Shown: piece by piece, positions 1 to 11,400 of the stretch
Layout: each line of letters begins with the position of its first letter
Position numbering within the stretch: the stretch's first letter is position 1
NCBI GenBank assembly: GCA_030686995.1
Contig: CM060704.1
Location: forward strand, 171,737,718-171,801,717
Reading direction: 5' to 3'
Source: Artemisia argyi
Lineage: Eukaryota; Streptophyta; Magnoliopsida; Asterales; Asteraceae
DNA: 64,000 nt
The notes under the pieces: generated by a model
Told to the model about the DNA's origin: nothing
Databases searched by the model: none
The model's input: the letters and a program-made list of their open reading frames with translations, nothing else
Position numbers and translations under genes: made by a program

Positions 1-560
1 TCTTGTTTTCGAACACGATCATTGTTTTGTGTGACCAGGTAGTTGACGAATATGTAATGGGTTTAGTGTTCTTGCTTGTGCAATCAAAGTTTCTTAGACT
101 CAAACTTATAGTACATACGGAGTATTTGACTTGCAGTTGTCACAAAGTTTAATCATAGCTCAAAACAATTGACAATTAATGGTTAGTTTGGTTTGTAGGT
201 AAGTTTAAGATTTTGATTTGGATTTAATGCATGAATGATAAAAATATTTAATATTATTTTATATTTTATAATATGATTTATAAATTATTATTTATATGAA
301 AAGCGTGAGGAGAGAGATAAATTGAAAATGATGCGAGTCCATTTTTGTCATATAAAACCACCTATATTACCAATCTTTTACTCACTCCCAGAGAGGGTTA
401 ATTTTTATTCAAGATTCATATGACTCGAGATAAAAGGATTACCGTTCGAGTACGGATCAAGGATCAATATCATTAATATTGCTAAGAAACATGTGATCTG
501 AGACCGATATATTCATGATGTTGGAACCATTAATATCAGCAATATAACTTCTTTAGCGAT
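1..560. other. AT-rich intergenic sequence
   Basis: No ORF, RNA gene or clear repeat is seen. The stretch at 240-300 is almost pure A/T. Confidence 0.5.
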
Positions 561-1415
561 ATGGGTTTCGGAAATTCTAAAAAGAATGGTGTTTTCATTA
601 ACACTACAATGGAAGTACAATCCCATATCCAAGAGCAACAGACAGTTACTCCAAGTCACACTCCAGACTGTCTTCACGAAATTTTAAATTAAAATTTCAA
701 ACCCAACCTCAACGGTACTATATTTGAAGAGTTTCCATTAGAAAAGTCCAACATTGTTGATAAAAGATGCCTCTCAAACGAACGACAAGTTATCAAGCAT
801 AAACCCATTCTCGTTGACCAAGAAAAAGCCTTTCAGAGCAACATCTCTTTTAAACCTCATCAATTTTTTAGTTCTTCTCATGAAACAACTTTTCATGGAA
901 CACCTGTGATACAACCTCTGCAAACCTTTAATGCTCCAACTTTCTCATCAGTCCTATCCACATCTTCAAATCTAAACGTGAGTCCAGCTCGAGACTCCCC
1001 TCTTATTACAAAAGCAAACCTAAAATCTACCTCATACACACTTAAATCTAAGTCAAACAAAGCATCTGAATGTCATGTGATTTGCAGCAAGGCACTAAAG
1101 TATGCTAAGATAGTGCAAGACAAGAAATCCATTTCAAAGAACACAGAGAGGGATACCGGATGGATCTCAGGTAGAATCAAGAAAAAAGGTAAAAGTAAAG
1201 CAAGGAAGAACAAGATTGAATATGAAGGCGATGACGATCAATTGTGTTCACTATCTCAAGGTAATTATGAAAATGATGAATCCGTTTCTATGTATAGTCT
1301 TGGGACTTCATTGGGCGTTACTTTAGATGGAAAACCGGCTTGTTCAAAAAATGATGTGTTTAGTGATTTCTTATTTGGCCTGAGCAACAATGAGATACCA
1401 CTTCCCCTTTTATGA
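561..1415 (+). pseudogene. Unrecognised ORF with one internal stop
   Basis: One reading frame runs from an ATG at 561 to a TGA at 1413-1415 and is broken once, by TAA at 690-692. It would be about 284 codons. The protein is hydrophilic, rich in Ser, Lys and Asn, with a basic stretch around codons 190-215 (lysine/arginine-rich, glycine-containing) followed by an acidic patch. I recognise no domain. An A-rich tract at 1741-1763 lies about 330 bp downstream, so a retroposed sequence is possible, but no target-site duplication was found. It could be a degraded gene or retroelement ORF; expression is not shown. Confidence 0.35.
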
Positions 1416-3420
1416 ACAACAATGGTGGTATTAAGAACAACAAGTGTTTATTTGTATTAAGACAAGATTGCAAGCTTTTTACCTTTTCAGCAATCAAGGT
1501 GCACATCTGTGCAATCTAGTTGTTTCATCAATTCCGGCTTACATTGTTTCAAGAATCTTCGTTAGTTTCAAAGTTCATATATGTTGCTCAGGACTTCAAG
1601 GAGCACTCAAGAGCTCACTTTTAGTTGGTTTTTCACATTATCTCGACAACAATTGTATTTTGGGATGTAATCTTGCATCTTTCTATTGTGTATCATTTAT
1701 TGGATCATTTGTGATTCTTTATCAATACAACAATCTTTTGAAGAAAAAAAAAGAAAAAAAAAAGTTGTACCAAATGGCTAATTATTACTTTTCTAAGCCA
1801 AAACCCAAGCTAACCCCATAAACCAAACGGGCCCTAGATTATGCGAAAGAGAAGGTAGCAATATCGTCCAACAATCAAGTGATTATATGGCACATAAGAT
1901 TACATGAAGATTATGCTTATTTTATGATAAAAGTAAGCTACTTACAATATAAGTTTTGTTGGACAAACATAATTTATCGAATATGTTAAAAAAAATAATC
2001 TTTCACAATCTCTTAAAAGCAAATATTACTTTATGTAGCTTATAAAATATTTTTTTAAACTTTCGATCTCATCCACAACTACATTATATCATTTTTAGTA
2101 ACACTTACGTTCGCCAAACATAGCCTATAAAATATTGAGTAAATTGCAAAAATGATCCCTTTGATTTAATCAAATTGCAGAATCTTTTCGAAAGTGCACT
2201 CGTCATTCATGTGAGAAGCTTACAAGTGCACTCTTTGTCCTTAGTCAAAATTAAATGACTAAATTACCTTCACATGACCAAAGTGAAAGGGAAGACGCAG
2301 AAGTTAGTTTAGTATTTTAACTTTAGTCAGAAACCAAATGTGCACTTATAAATTCCTCACATAGACAATGAATACAATAACGAAATGATAAAGATTGAAC
2401 CAACAATTTAACGAAACCACATGGACTAATTTTGCAATTTAATATTGATGTAGATGGAGAAAAAAACAATAACCATACCCCCTCTTTCCAACTATATTGT
2501 CTTTTAATCCTAAAAATGTTGCTATTATTAGGGTGCGTTTGGTATAGGTATATGAGAAATGTGTTTATTTAGTGGGTCAAGGAATGAAATCGGTATATCA
2601 TAGCAATAGACTCATTATCTATCAATTTGATGTCTATGAAATCCATTACGTGGGCTCTTCTCTTTTCCACTACGAAATTCAAATATCTATACACTTTTTC
2701 ATATCATATTTTGTCATCCAAACATAAACAATCGTAATCATATAATTTTTTATATTCATTGTCATTCTACCACACACCAAATTCGATACCTATTGTAATT
2801 TTTTATATTCACCCGACCCGAGAACCGAAACTTGGGAAAAACACGAACTGAAATTACTCGGTTTTTCTCGGTTTCGGTTTTAGTCGGTTTATGTCGGTTT
2901 TTTGCTCGAACCGAAACCAAAATTGGAAAAAATCTCGAACCAAAATAGAACCGAGTTTTCTCGGTTCAATTTCGGTCGGCTCGGTTTTGTCGGGTCGGTT
3001 CGGTTTTGACTAGTCTTTGCTGACCCCACATTTCACAATCAAAAGAAGCTTGTGACTTAAAACCGGTGCACATAACACTAACTTGCACCACAATCATAAA
3101 CTCCCGCTAACGTACGCAACTTATCATCATCAAACAACCAAACAATAATAACTAGTTGACTGTGTTCATTATCAATGATCTGTTGTTCATCACTCCATTG
3201 AAAAATCTTAGGTATTTATTTCAGCTAATTTATTTACGTATTCTAATTTAATTGTTTGTTTGTTTGTTTTTTAGTGAGTAATGTTGACATCATCATATGT
3301 GCATGTGTTGTCATTTTGAGGTTTCTCCGCCGATTTAACCTTTTTTTGGATTTAATTTTATTGCTTTTTTATATCCAAATGTATACTTTGTAATATGTGT
3401 TGTGGTAAGGGACAAATATT
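1416..3420. other. Intergenic DNA with a CGGTT-rich patch
   Basis: No convincing gene. An A-rich tract lies at 1741-1763. From about 2815 to 3010 the sequence is built from irregular copies of CGGTT/AACCG words on both strands, giving a locally low-complexity, partly self-complementary patch. Confidence 0.45.
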
Positions 3421-3439
3421 AATTGATCCGGACCATTGG

Positions 3440-3730
3440 GGCATTGCCTTAGTGGTATCACTCGATCACCGTAAACGTCTAGTTGATCGGTTAAGGAGGC
3501 AACTCAAGAGGCGGAGACAGGAGGGGGTCAGGGTGGTCACGTGCCCCTTAGCCAAAAAAAAAAAAACACTGTAGTGTAATTTTTTTTAAATATATTTGCT
3601 ATTTTTGTAATTTTCCCCCTAACAAACAGTTTTGTAGTGTAGTTTCTAAAAATTATCAAAGTTTGCCCCTCGACCATAACTTTCTGGCTCCGCCCTGGGC
3701 AACTCCCGGCTAAAGGTCGCTGGAACATGT
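3440..3730 (+). repeat. tRNA-derived SINE-like remnant, split by a MITE
   Basis: TGCCTTAGTGG at 3445-3455 resembles a pol III A box. The sequence ggcaactc followed by ccgg, split by the insertion at 3506-3697, resembles a B box about 50 bp downstream. No clear 3' tail was found. This could also be a chance resemblance in a decayed repeat. Confidence 0.3.
3506..3697. mobile_element. hAT-type MITE, 192 bp
   Basis: It is flanked by a perfect 8-bp duplication, ggcaactc, at 3498-3505 and 3698-3705. The ends are imperfect inverted repeats: aagaggcggagacagg on the left, and ggctccgccctg on the right, which reads CAGGGCGGAGCC on the other strand. An 8-bp duplication and CAGGG-like ends are hAT hallmarks. 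It has no coding capacity. Confidence 0.75.
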
Positions 3731-4160
3731 ACTAATGGCCGGTTAGCACCCAAAAAGGGTGCATGGAATCAGGTTTTTCCTGCTGATTTAAACCTTTAGG
3801 AGAAATATTAATAGTGGATAAGATCATAAGACTGTAGATATGAGAATAAATTGCTGTTTGTATTTTCTTAGAGTAAAAGTTAGGACTGTAGCGTAGAGTA
3901 TTATTTAAGTGCGAATTTTAGAGATGAATAATTTTAGAGATAAATTGAGTTAAAACTAGTTACATGTAACAAATTGAACTAATTTGAATCAATGTTTTTT
4001 AAAGTTGGTAGTACTCTTGATGGAGTGTAAAGTGGGAGCCAGGAGTGTGGTTATTTGCTTTTAACACAACAGTTTTTGTAATTTGGGTAACCTGTAGTAG
4101 TTTGGTATTCTATTGATATTTCCACTACAGATAGATGTCAATTTTGATTAGAACTTGTAA

Positions 4161-4371
4161 AAAGGGGGCTTTTGGGGTTAGCTTATGTTTCCCCGCTGAT
4201 GTGCTTATTTAAATTTGGAAAGTCAATAAGCTTACTTATTACAGATTTTGAGCTTATGGACTTAAATAAGCCATAAGTTCAAGTTGATCAACTATAAAAT
4301 GTGAATTTGTTGGTTATTCAAAGTTCAAACTAGTCCATAAACACGCAAACTAAGCTAATCCAAACGCCCCT
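4161..4371. mobile_element. Tourist-like (PIF/Harbinger) MITE
   Basis: The ends form imperfect inverted repeats of about 22 bp. The left has GGGGGCTTTTGGGGTTAGC and the right reads GGGGCGTTTGGATTAGC on the other strand. They are flanked by TAA at 4158-4160 and 4372-4374. The length of 211 bp and the 3-bp TAA duplication fit Tourist MITEs. It lies about 340 bp upstream of the acid phosphatase start codon, in or near that gene's promoter or 5' UTR. Confidence 0.6.
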
Positions 4372-4709
4372 TAATATACTTGGGGCCCCAAATTCTCAAA
4401 GCTGATGTTCGTTTGGAAAGAAAAAGGAGGTAGTATAGCTTTCTTGTTTCTATAGGCGTCAGCGAACTAAAAGTTAGATAGACATTTTCATTTAGGTTGC
4501 ACAAGAAGTTTGTCACTCTAAGGAAGACTTTGCTTCACTCCTGTGCTTGTTACTTGCTAGTATATTTCGATGCAATATCTCAGTTCTTTCAAAGTTGGAG
4601 TAGTATGTGTTCGGGAAGGTATATTTCAGTAACTTTTGCTTAATGCGGGATAGTCTTTGTTTTCAGTTTAAACTGTTTGGGGCTGCTTTTAGCTGGTTGA
4701 TCAACGATC

Positions 4710-7240
4710 ATGTTGAAGGATAAGAAAATGGGATCCATGATACCTCAGTGTCTACTTATCGGCTGTGTTTTGTTCAGTTTTATGAACAATGCTTATGCTG
4801 GTGTTACTAGCAGTTTCATCCGTTCAGAGTGGCCGTCAGTTGACATTCCTCTAGATAATGAAGTTTTTGCAGTTCCCAGTGGTTATAATGCACCACAACA
4901 GGTAAGCTTCTGAGGTTACATAGATCATATGATACATTATTCACATTCTCAACAGACGCACATGTCAAATATGTGATGCTGCAAATATTTTTATAGCCAG
5001 TTTTCATTCTAATACTCTTAATGTTGTACTGAAAATATTTGCGTTGTTTAGCGACTAATTCATTTGCTCTTTGTGTAGGTACACATAACTCAAGGTGATT
5101 ATGATGGAAAAGCTGTGATTATAATGTGGGTGACGCCAGATGAACCAGGTTCAAACCAAGTAAGATATGGAACATCAGAGAAAAAGTATGATTTTACTGC
5201 ACATGGGGGGCCAGTGAAAAATTATACGTTTTACAATTACAAATCTGGTTATCTTCATCAGTGTCTTGTCGATAAACTTGAGGTATTTGTTAGTTAACTC
5301 CATAACATTTGGCATAAACGCATAACTATTCTTATTCACTATATATGTGTCTATTATCAATTTATCGCTAACAAGTGTGTCTCATTTGATAGTATGATAC
5401 CAAGTACTACTATGAGATTGGAGAAGGAGATTCTGCTCGATCATTTTGGTTTCAAACACCACCAAAAATCGATCCAAATGCTTCTTACAAATTTGGAATT
5501 ATAGGCAAGTTAATAATTTTTGATGAAAATATTAGTATGTCTCAACTTTTTTGTAAGCTAATTGTTGATTCTGTGTTTTAGGTGACTTGGGGCAAACATT
5601 TAATTCTTTGTCCACTCTTGAACATTACATTCAAAGTGGAGCACAAACTGTGCTACATGTTGGAGATCTATCTTATGCTGATAGGTATGAGTACAATGAT
5701 ATGGGTGTACGCTGGGATACATATGGTCGTTTTGTTGAAAAAAGTGCAGCATATCAACCATGGTTATGGACAGTGGGAAATCATGAGATAGAGTATGAGC
5801 CATATATGGTAAGTGCTGAAACTTACATTAGTACCTTTTACAATAATCTCTGATAATAATCAAAACCATAAAATTTTGTGTAACATTTGTTAAATTGTTA
5901 CAAGGGTGAAGTTGTTCCATTCAAGCAATATCTTTATAGATACACCACTCCTTATGCCGCCAGTGAAAGCAGCACTCCTCTTTGGTATGCTGTCAGACGT
6001 GCATCCGCTCACATAATTTTCCTCTCAAGTTACTCTCCATTTGGTAACTTACTATCTCACACTATAGATTAGTATGTAGATATGACCAAGTAAAATCTTC
6101 TGTTACTTACATTGTTACCTGACTTCTGACAGTAAAATATACACCACAATACGAGTGGCTCAAAGCAGAATTTAAAAAAGTGGACAGAAAGAAAACACCA
6201 TGGCTTATTGTTATTATGCACGCCCCGATATACAACAGTAATAGTGCTCACTACATGGAGGGTGAAAGCATGCGAGCTGTCTTCGAGAGCTGGTTTTGTC
6301 AATACAAAGTTGATGTGATCTTTGCTGGACATGTTCATGCTTATGAAAGATCGGTCTGTTTTCTCCTTTATATCTTATCTTTCTGATATATGGTTTAACA
6401 CAGAACTCTTAATAAAATATTCAATTGTTTATGTTCTCCTTTATTGGCTTGTAACACTATAAAAATATGAAATTTCAGTACCGGATCTCAAACATACACT
6501 ACAACGTGACTGCTGGTGCGAGTTATCCCATCCCAGACAAATCAGCTCCAGTTTACATAACAGTTGGAGATGGAGGAAACCAAGAAGGTCTCGCGTCAAG
6601 GTGATACTTTATTTATAGTTTCCATTTCACTAGTAAAAATGTAACTTCGTTCATTTGTAAATGATTATGTTTCTCCTGATGGGTTTTTACAGCTTTAATG
6701 ATCCTCAGCCGGACTATTCTGCATTTCGAGAAGCCAGTTATGGACATTCTACACTAGAGATAATGAATAAAACTCATGCATTCTATCATTGGAATCGCAA
6801 CGATGATGGAAAGAAAGTTGCAACTGACGCCTTTGTGTTGCATAACCAGTACTGGTGAGTATTGTGCTGTTGTTGAACTTGCAAATTGCAATTCCGTTAG
6901 CCGAGGCAATTTCGACCCTGTTATAAATGGGTCGATTTGGGTTGTGTTATTATTTGAAATGGGTCAAACAAAAAAATACAGCTAAAAGGGTTAATGCGTA
7001 CATACTGCTATACTGTTTTTGTTCAAAGATCTGATCTTTTGTCATAATATTGATATGTAATCATAGTTAATGCGTTAAATAATTATATTATTTTTTTAAA
7101 GATCGACAAAAAATGTTAATTCATTTACTAAACTGACGCTGTACACATCATTTTGTAGGAACAAGAGTCTTAGGAGAAGGAAACTGAAGAAGAATTATCT
7201 GCACACAATCGTTCCAACTCTCGAACTTAACAATTTCTGA
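4710..7240 (+). CDS. PAP26: Purple acid phosphatase, nine exons
   Basis: Secreted or vacuolar metallophosphoesterase that hydrolyses phosphate monoesters at acid pH. Exons: 4710-4901, 5079-5282, 5393-5504, 5582-5808, 5905-6043, 6133-6353, 6479-6600, 6693-6854 and 7159-7240, giving 486 residues. A hydrophobic signal peptide covers roughly residues 12-30. All seven metal ligands of the family are visible: Asp171 (GDLG), Asp198 and Tyr201 (GDLSYAD), Asn236 (GNHE), His321 (MHAP), His358 and His360 (GHVH). Length and sequence resemble Arabidopsis PAP26 most closely by memory, so the symbol means PAP26-like. Intron 3 starts with GC rather than GT. The ATG at 4728 is an alternative start. A likely 5'-UTR splice acceptor ends at 4666. 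AATAAA at 7467-7472 is a candidate poly(A) signal. The gene converges on the kinase gene. It appears intact. Confidence 0.93.
5505..5581 (+). other. GC-AG intron in the acid phosphatase gene
   Basis: The donor is atag|gcaagt and the acceptor is ttttag|gtgac. Only this junction keeps the GDLG metal-binding motif in frame. A GT donor four bases further on (gttaat at 5509) would lead straight into a stop codon. Confidence 0.85.
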
Positions 7241-8027
7241 ATGCGAAGATACATGTGTGATATTGTTATACTCGACAAGAGTTATCTCCCGCTCTGTACT
7301 TCTGGTAATTCTGATTTGTGACGTTCATGAAAAGAAGGCATCGAGCACGCGTTGTTGTTATTATGTAGTATTCATGTTACTGCACTATTTAAAGCATTCA
7401 TGTATCACCTTTGTATCTCAGAATAAGGAGTTTAAAAGTATTATTCAAACATTTTTTGGAATGGTAAATAAAGATGCTGAAGGACATAGCTTCTTGTGAT
7501 GATAAATAGATATATTTCATTCTTATATTTCATTAAATCATGAACTGCGCCTTGACCAGCCTGCATAGAGTAACCATAGCATGAAGCGATAAGTGGGTGG
7601 CTCAGGAGGGAGTATAAGGTAACGGATCAAACGGTTACAAGTCAAGAAAAGGTCACGACGTGGCTGGTTGCGCAAATATGCCAAAATGATTTTGTTCAAG
7701 TAAATGGGTAAAAAGCGTCGCCTCTAGTCATCTTGCCAGATAGGAATCCGTAATGTACCATCTAAATGTAACTGAACAAAATCAAGACATCTTATTCCTT
7801 GCACTTCTGTAGATACAACACGAATAATCTATCCAATTCATAAAACTGCTTTTATGCATCAAGTTTTCGTACCATGCAAAAACACACGCATTGTACACTT
7901 GTACTCTGCCACAACTGGCTTGATGCAAACTCACCGCGTGGTACAACCCATCAAAACAAGCATATCTAGGCTAAGAAATAGAAATCAAAGTTCAGAAATC
8001 TACTATACAAGAAACTTGGCGTTTAGA
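7241..8027. other. Convergent 3' UTRs of the phosphatase and kinase genes
   Basis: The stop codons of the two genes are 787 bp apart and face each other. The stretch holds a candidate poly(A) signal for the phosphatase (7467-7472) and no other supported gene. Confidence 0.6.
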
Positions 8028-10181
8028 TCAGTTTCTGCTTTCATGTTTAAGATATTTCATTCGAATGGCCCACAACTGCTCTCCCACCGTCTTCATATCC
8101 GGTCGATCGGCTCGTGTGGGGGCTGCACATTGGAACGCCAAATTCATCATCTTCTTGAAGATCTTCTCGTCTACAACTTCCCTTATTTGAGGATCCACCA
8201 AATCCATTGCTTCACCATTGTTGTATTTCCCAAAAGCCTGAGAAAAAACAAACATGGTAAAGCTTTTAGTGAACCTAGTATTACGACTAATGCTAAATGT
8301 AGAATATGTTTATGCAGAGGATTTAGAAACATACCCATCTAATTGTGACCTTCTCCTCTGGTGACCTCCTTGATTCAACAGGGCGGCGACCGGTAAGAAT
8401 TTCTATGAGTAGGACCCCAAAAGAGTACACATCACTCTTTGCTGTGAGTTGAAAGGTTCTCATATACTCCGGGTCAAGGTACCCGACTGTCCCTTTGACT
8501 TTGGTCAAAATATGTGTTTTACCAGCCTCGGTATCCCCAAGCCGTGCAAACCCGAAATCTGCCACTTTGGCTTGCATCCTCTTTGTGAGAAGGATGTTTG
8601 ACGATTTCACGTCTCTGTGGATTATCTGTTTTTCTGTTGAAATATTTAAGATAAAATAAGTGTTATAAAACAACTATACATATATGGTCCCGTGGTTGTT
8701 TATAACTCAAAATTACGGAACTGGTCACTTACTCAAAATTGAGATGCTAAAATTACAAAAATACTAAACAGAAACGGGCATCACCTGCGTATAAATGAAG
8801 GTACGTTAAGCCATGAGCAATGCCAATGGAAATTTCAAGCCTTTGGCTGAAATCTAAGCAACTTCCATGAATACCTATGAAAAAATAAAAATAAATTCAT
8901 TATCCTTCGTATAAATTGCAAATGCGAATTGGGATATTATAAAATCCAGTCTGTTTGATGATCTTACCATCTAAATGTTCTCTAAGTGTACCATTAGGCA
9001 CATACTCAGTAATAATAAGACGTTCATTTCCTTTATCAACGTAGCCAAGCAACTTTACTAGATTTCGGTGCTCAATTTTTGCAAGTAACTCAATTTCGCT
9101 TCTAAATTCACTTCGTAGAGCATCAGAGTGTTCCTGCATCAAAACTTTATATTAAGTACTTTCATAGAGTAGGTTTCTGACCATACTGGTATGGCCAAAC
9201 TAGTCATGTTTGGTTTCAAATTTGGTATACAAAAATTACTTATCTATGTTTAGCAATAGACCATTATTTTGGGACACACAAAAATGGTAAGATGAACAAT
9301 AGAACTAGGACGGAGGGGGAGTATTCGCAGCAAAAAATAGATCATTTTTGTTTCCTAAATGTTAAAATTGCATAGAGTACTCAAATTACCTTGCTAGCTC
9401 GTTTTATGGCGACCAGTTGACCATCTGGTAGTTGAGCTTTATAGACGGTTCCAAACCCTCCTTCGCCTAATTTAAGTGCTGGTGAAAAGTTTTGAGTAGC
9501 TCTGGCAACTTGAGTCATAGTTAAATGAACTGATCCAATCCTATCGAGTTTTGGCGACATTGAAAATCTACCAGGACTCGGTGGAACTCGTAGTGGACTT
9601 CCAGGAATCCTTCCATGTAATGAATTCATTTCTATAGATGGAGCTGATTCCACTACAAAATTAAATACATTGTTTTAGCATTCTAGTCAGTACCAGATTG
9701 CAACGGTCAGATAGGTAATGTTAACATGATGGCGAACTAGTTTTAACATATTGATAGAATGTATTATAATTCAAAAGTATGACAGATGCTACTTACATGA
9801 ACTTGAACCATTTACAAGAACAACATCGTCTGTATCTTTTTTTCTTGATCGAAAACATGGGCACATCATACTGCAACAAAGAAGCAAGAGTCCCGGTGCA
9901 CCCATGGTCATATACTTTGTTTTAAAAACAGATTTCTTTGTTTCTTTTATAACTAAATCACGCAAAAATCTTCTTCCAACCTCCAAATGTAAACTATCTG
10001 CTTAATAACAAAATTCAGCATATAAATTAAAGTTGTTAACCATAAGAATTAAAACTAAAACAGAAACACGAGTTGTTTTACCTGAGTAAAGATCATCAAC
10101 TGAATGCGACAATCCAACGGTAAATAAGATATGTAATTGCGTCAACAGTAGAATACTCAATACAATAACTTGAATCTTCAT
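8028..10181 (-). CDS. Calmodulin-binding receptor-like cytoplasmic kinase (CRCK2/3-like)
   Basis: Ser/Thr protein kinase. Exons in transcription order: 10181-10082, 9997-9797, 9652-9390, 9133-8968, 8874-8785, 8633-8335 and 8237-8028, giving 442 residues. The N-terminus (residues 1-23) is hydrophobic like a signal peptide. Residues 66-82 form a short hydrophobic, cysteine-rich segment that may be membrane-inserted or acylated. The kinase domain covers roughly residues 150-435: glycine loop GEGGFG (163-168), Lys184 in VAIK, a helix-C Glu near 201, HRDVKSSN (279-286, catalytic Asp281), DFG (299-301), and the activation-loop motif [10 protein letters not shown]. The sequence resembles Arabidopsis CRCK2 and CRCK3, which bind calmodulin and act in stress and immune signalling; calmodulin binding is inferred from family. 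Splice sites are all GT-AG. Intact. Confidence 0.9.
9230..9321. mobile_element. Truncated Stowaway-like MITE in a kinase intron
   Basis: One end, ggacggagggggag followed by TA, reads CTCCCCCTCCGTCC on the other strand. This resembles Stowaway termini, and the adjoining sequence is also Stowaway-like. The opposite inverted end was not found, so it is truncated or decayed. It lies in the intron between 9133 and 9390. Confidence 0.35.
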
Positions 10182-10185
10182 TAGA

Positions 10186-10200
10186 TCATATGAATTTCAT
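10186..10200 (-). promoter_or_regulatory. Short upstream ORF before the kinase start
   Basis: ATG at 10200-10198 opens a four-residue ORF (MKFI) ending in TGA at 10188-10186, four bases before the main ATG at 10181. A second, two-codon ORF overlaps it. Such mini-ORFs can lower translation of the main ORF. Whether they lie in the mRNA depends on the transcription start, which is unknown. Confidence 0.35.
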
Positions 10201-10539
10201 CTTTTTTGGAAGTCATTGTTAAACTCGGCAAGAAACAACTGATCGAGACTAGAGGATTATCGATTCTTCTAGTGACTTCCTTTCAAAACCAGGCTGTAAA
10301 CTAATAAAGATTGTTTCTTGGTTCATTGAACTGAGAAAAATGAGGGCATCTAGATGGGAAAGTTGTATTTGTTTAATATCTCTGATTTAGGACCGAGAAT
10401 CATGGAATAATGCTGTTCAGTGTTCACACTATGAATTTATTCCACAATTACCCATGAAGTCAACAAATGGTCCTCACAAACCTGGCACCAAATCAATAAC
10501 CATTAATTACCCATGTGAAACTTGATTTGCAGGTGCAAG

Positions 10540-11400
10540 AGAATCTTGAAAAAAATACTACAAATTGCCAACATCTCAGGAAACATAAAGTTCAAAACTT
10601 TATAGCTCAAACTCCTAATGTACTTACGGGTAAGGATCCAATGAGAAGAAAACTTATAATGAGAAGGATGAGAAATAACTATAACGATATATTTGAGATA
10701 CATCGACTTGAATTAGATGCATCTCTATTCATTTAGATGCATCTCAATTAGTTTCAAAAGTAATTTTTAAGTGAAAACGATGCAAAGTAGTACTTGCAAC
10801 AAATTTGACCCGCAGAGGACGAAAAATACACAGGATTTTCCTAACTTGGTAACATGCATCTAATATATGTACATGCATCTAATTTTTAGCTAGAAAATAT
10901 ATTATGGTGCATCAAAAAGATTAGGGGTGCATTTAATTCAAGTCCATGCATCTCTAATATGTGATTATAGTCATTTCTCATTCTTCTCATTTTAAGAGTT
11001 CTTCTCATTTGATCCTAAATCATGTACTTAATACCCGCAACATGAAACGAGAAAGAAGTTTCAAGATTTGCATATATCAAGTAACTATATAAACTACTAA
11101 CATGTCAAGAAACCGAAAGTTCAAAACTTTATAGCTCAAACACCTAGAGTACTTAATACCCGCAGCATGAAATGAAATAAAGATTCAAGATTTGCTAATC
11201 AGCCTACTTCATAAACTACTAATATGTCAAGAAACGTAAAGTTCAAACTTCAAAGCTTCATAGCTCAAACACCTCAACAACAACAACAATACCCAATCCC
11301 GCCGGAGCCGGGTAGTCATACCCCTACCCGAGGGTAAAGAGATAGCTCAAACACCAAAAGTACTTACTAACCACAACATGAAATGAATTTTTTTTTTTCA
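10540..11400. repeat. Degenerate tandem repeat, 3-4 copies
   Basis: Copies of a unit of roughly 120-130 bp contain words such as aaagttcaaaactttatagc, gctcaaacacc, agtacttaatacccgca and ttcaagatttgc. They are recognisable near 10585, 11115, 11235 and 11340. The copies are diverged and unevenly spaced, and one is interrupted by a SINE fragment. Confidence 0.5.
11274..11341 (-). mobile_element. 5'-truncated SINE 3' end with (TTG)n tail
   Basis: This 68-bp insert is flanked by a perfect 14-bp duplication, atagctcaaacacc, at 11260-11273 and 11342-11355. On the - strand it ends with GGGATTGGGTATTG followed by TTG repeats, like plant SINEs that end in a short simple repeat. No pol III boxes remain. 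The long, precise duplication indicates LINE-type target-primed insertion. Confidence 0.55.

Noticed and set aside
2531..2805. Possible MITE starting gggtgcgtttggtata
   Set aside because: The start looks like a TIR, but I could not find a matching inverted end or target duplication.
7854..8342. 162-codon ORF on the + strand
   Set aside because: Antisense to the last exons of the kinase gene, whose frame is fully supported by catalytic motifs and splice sites.
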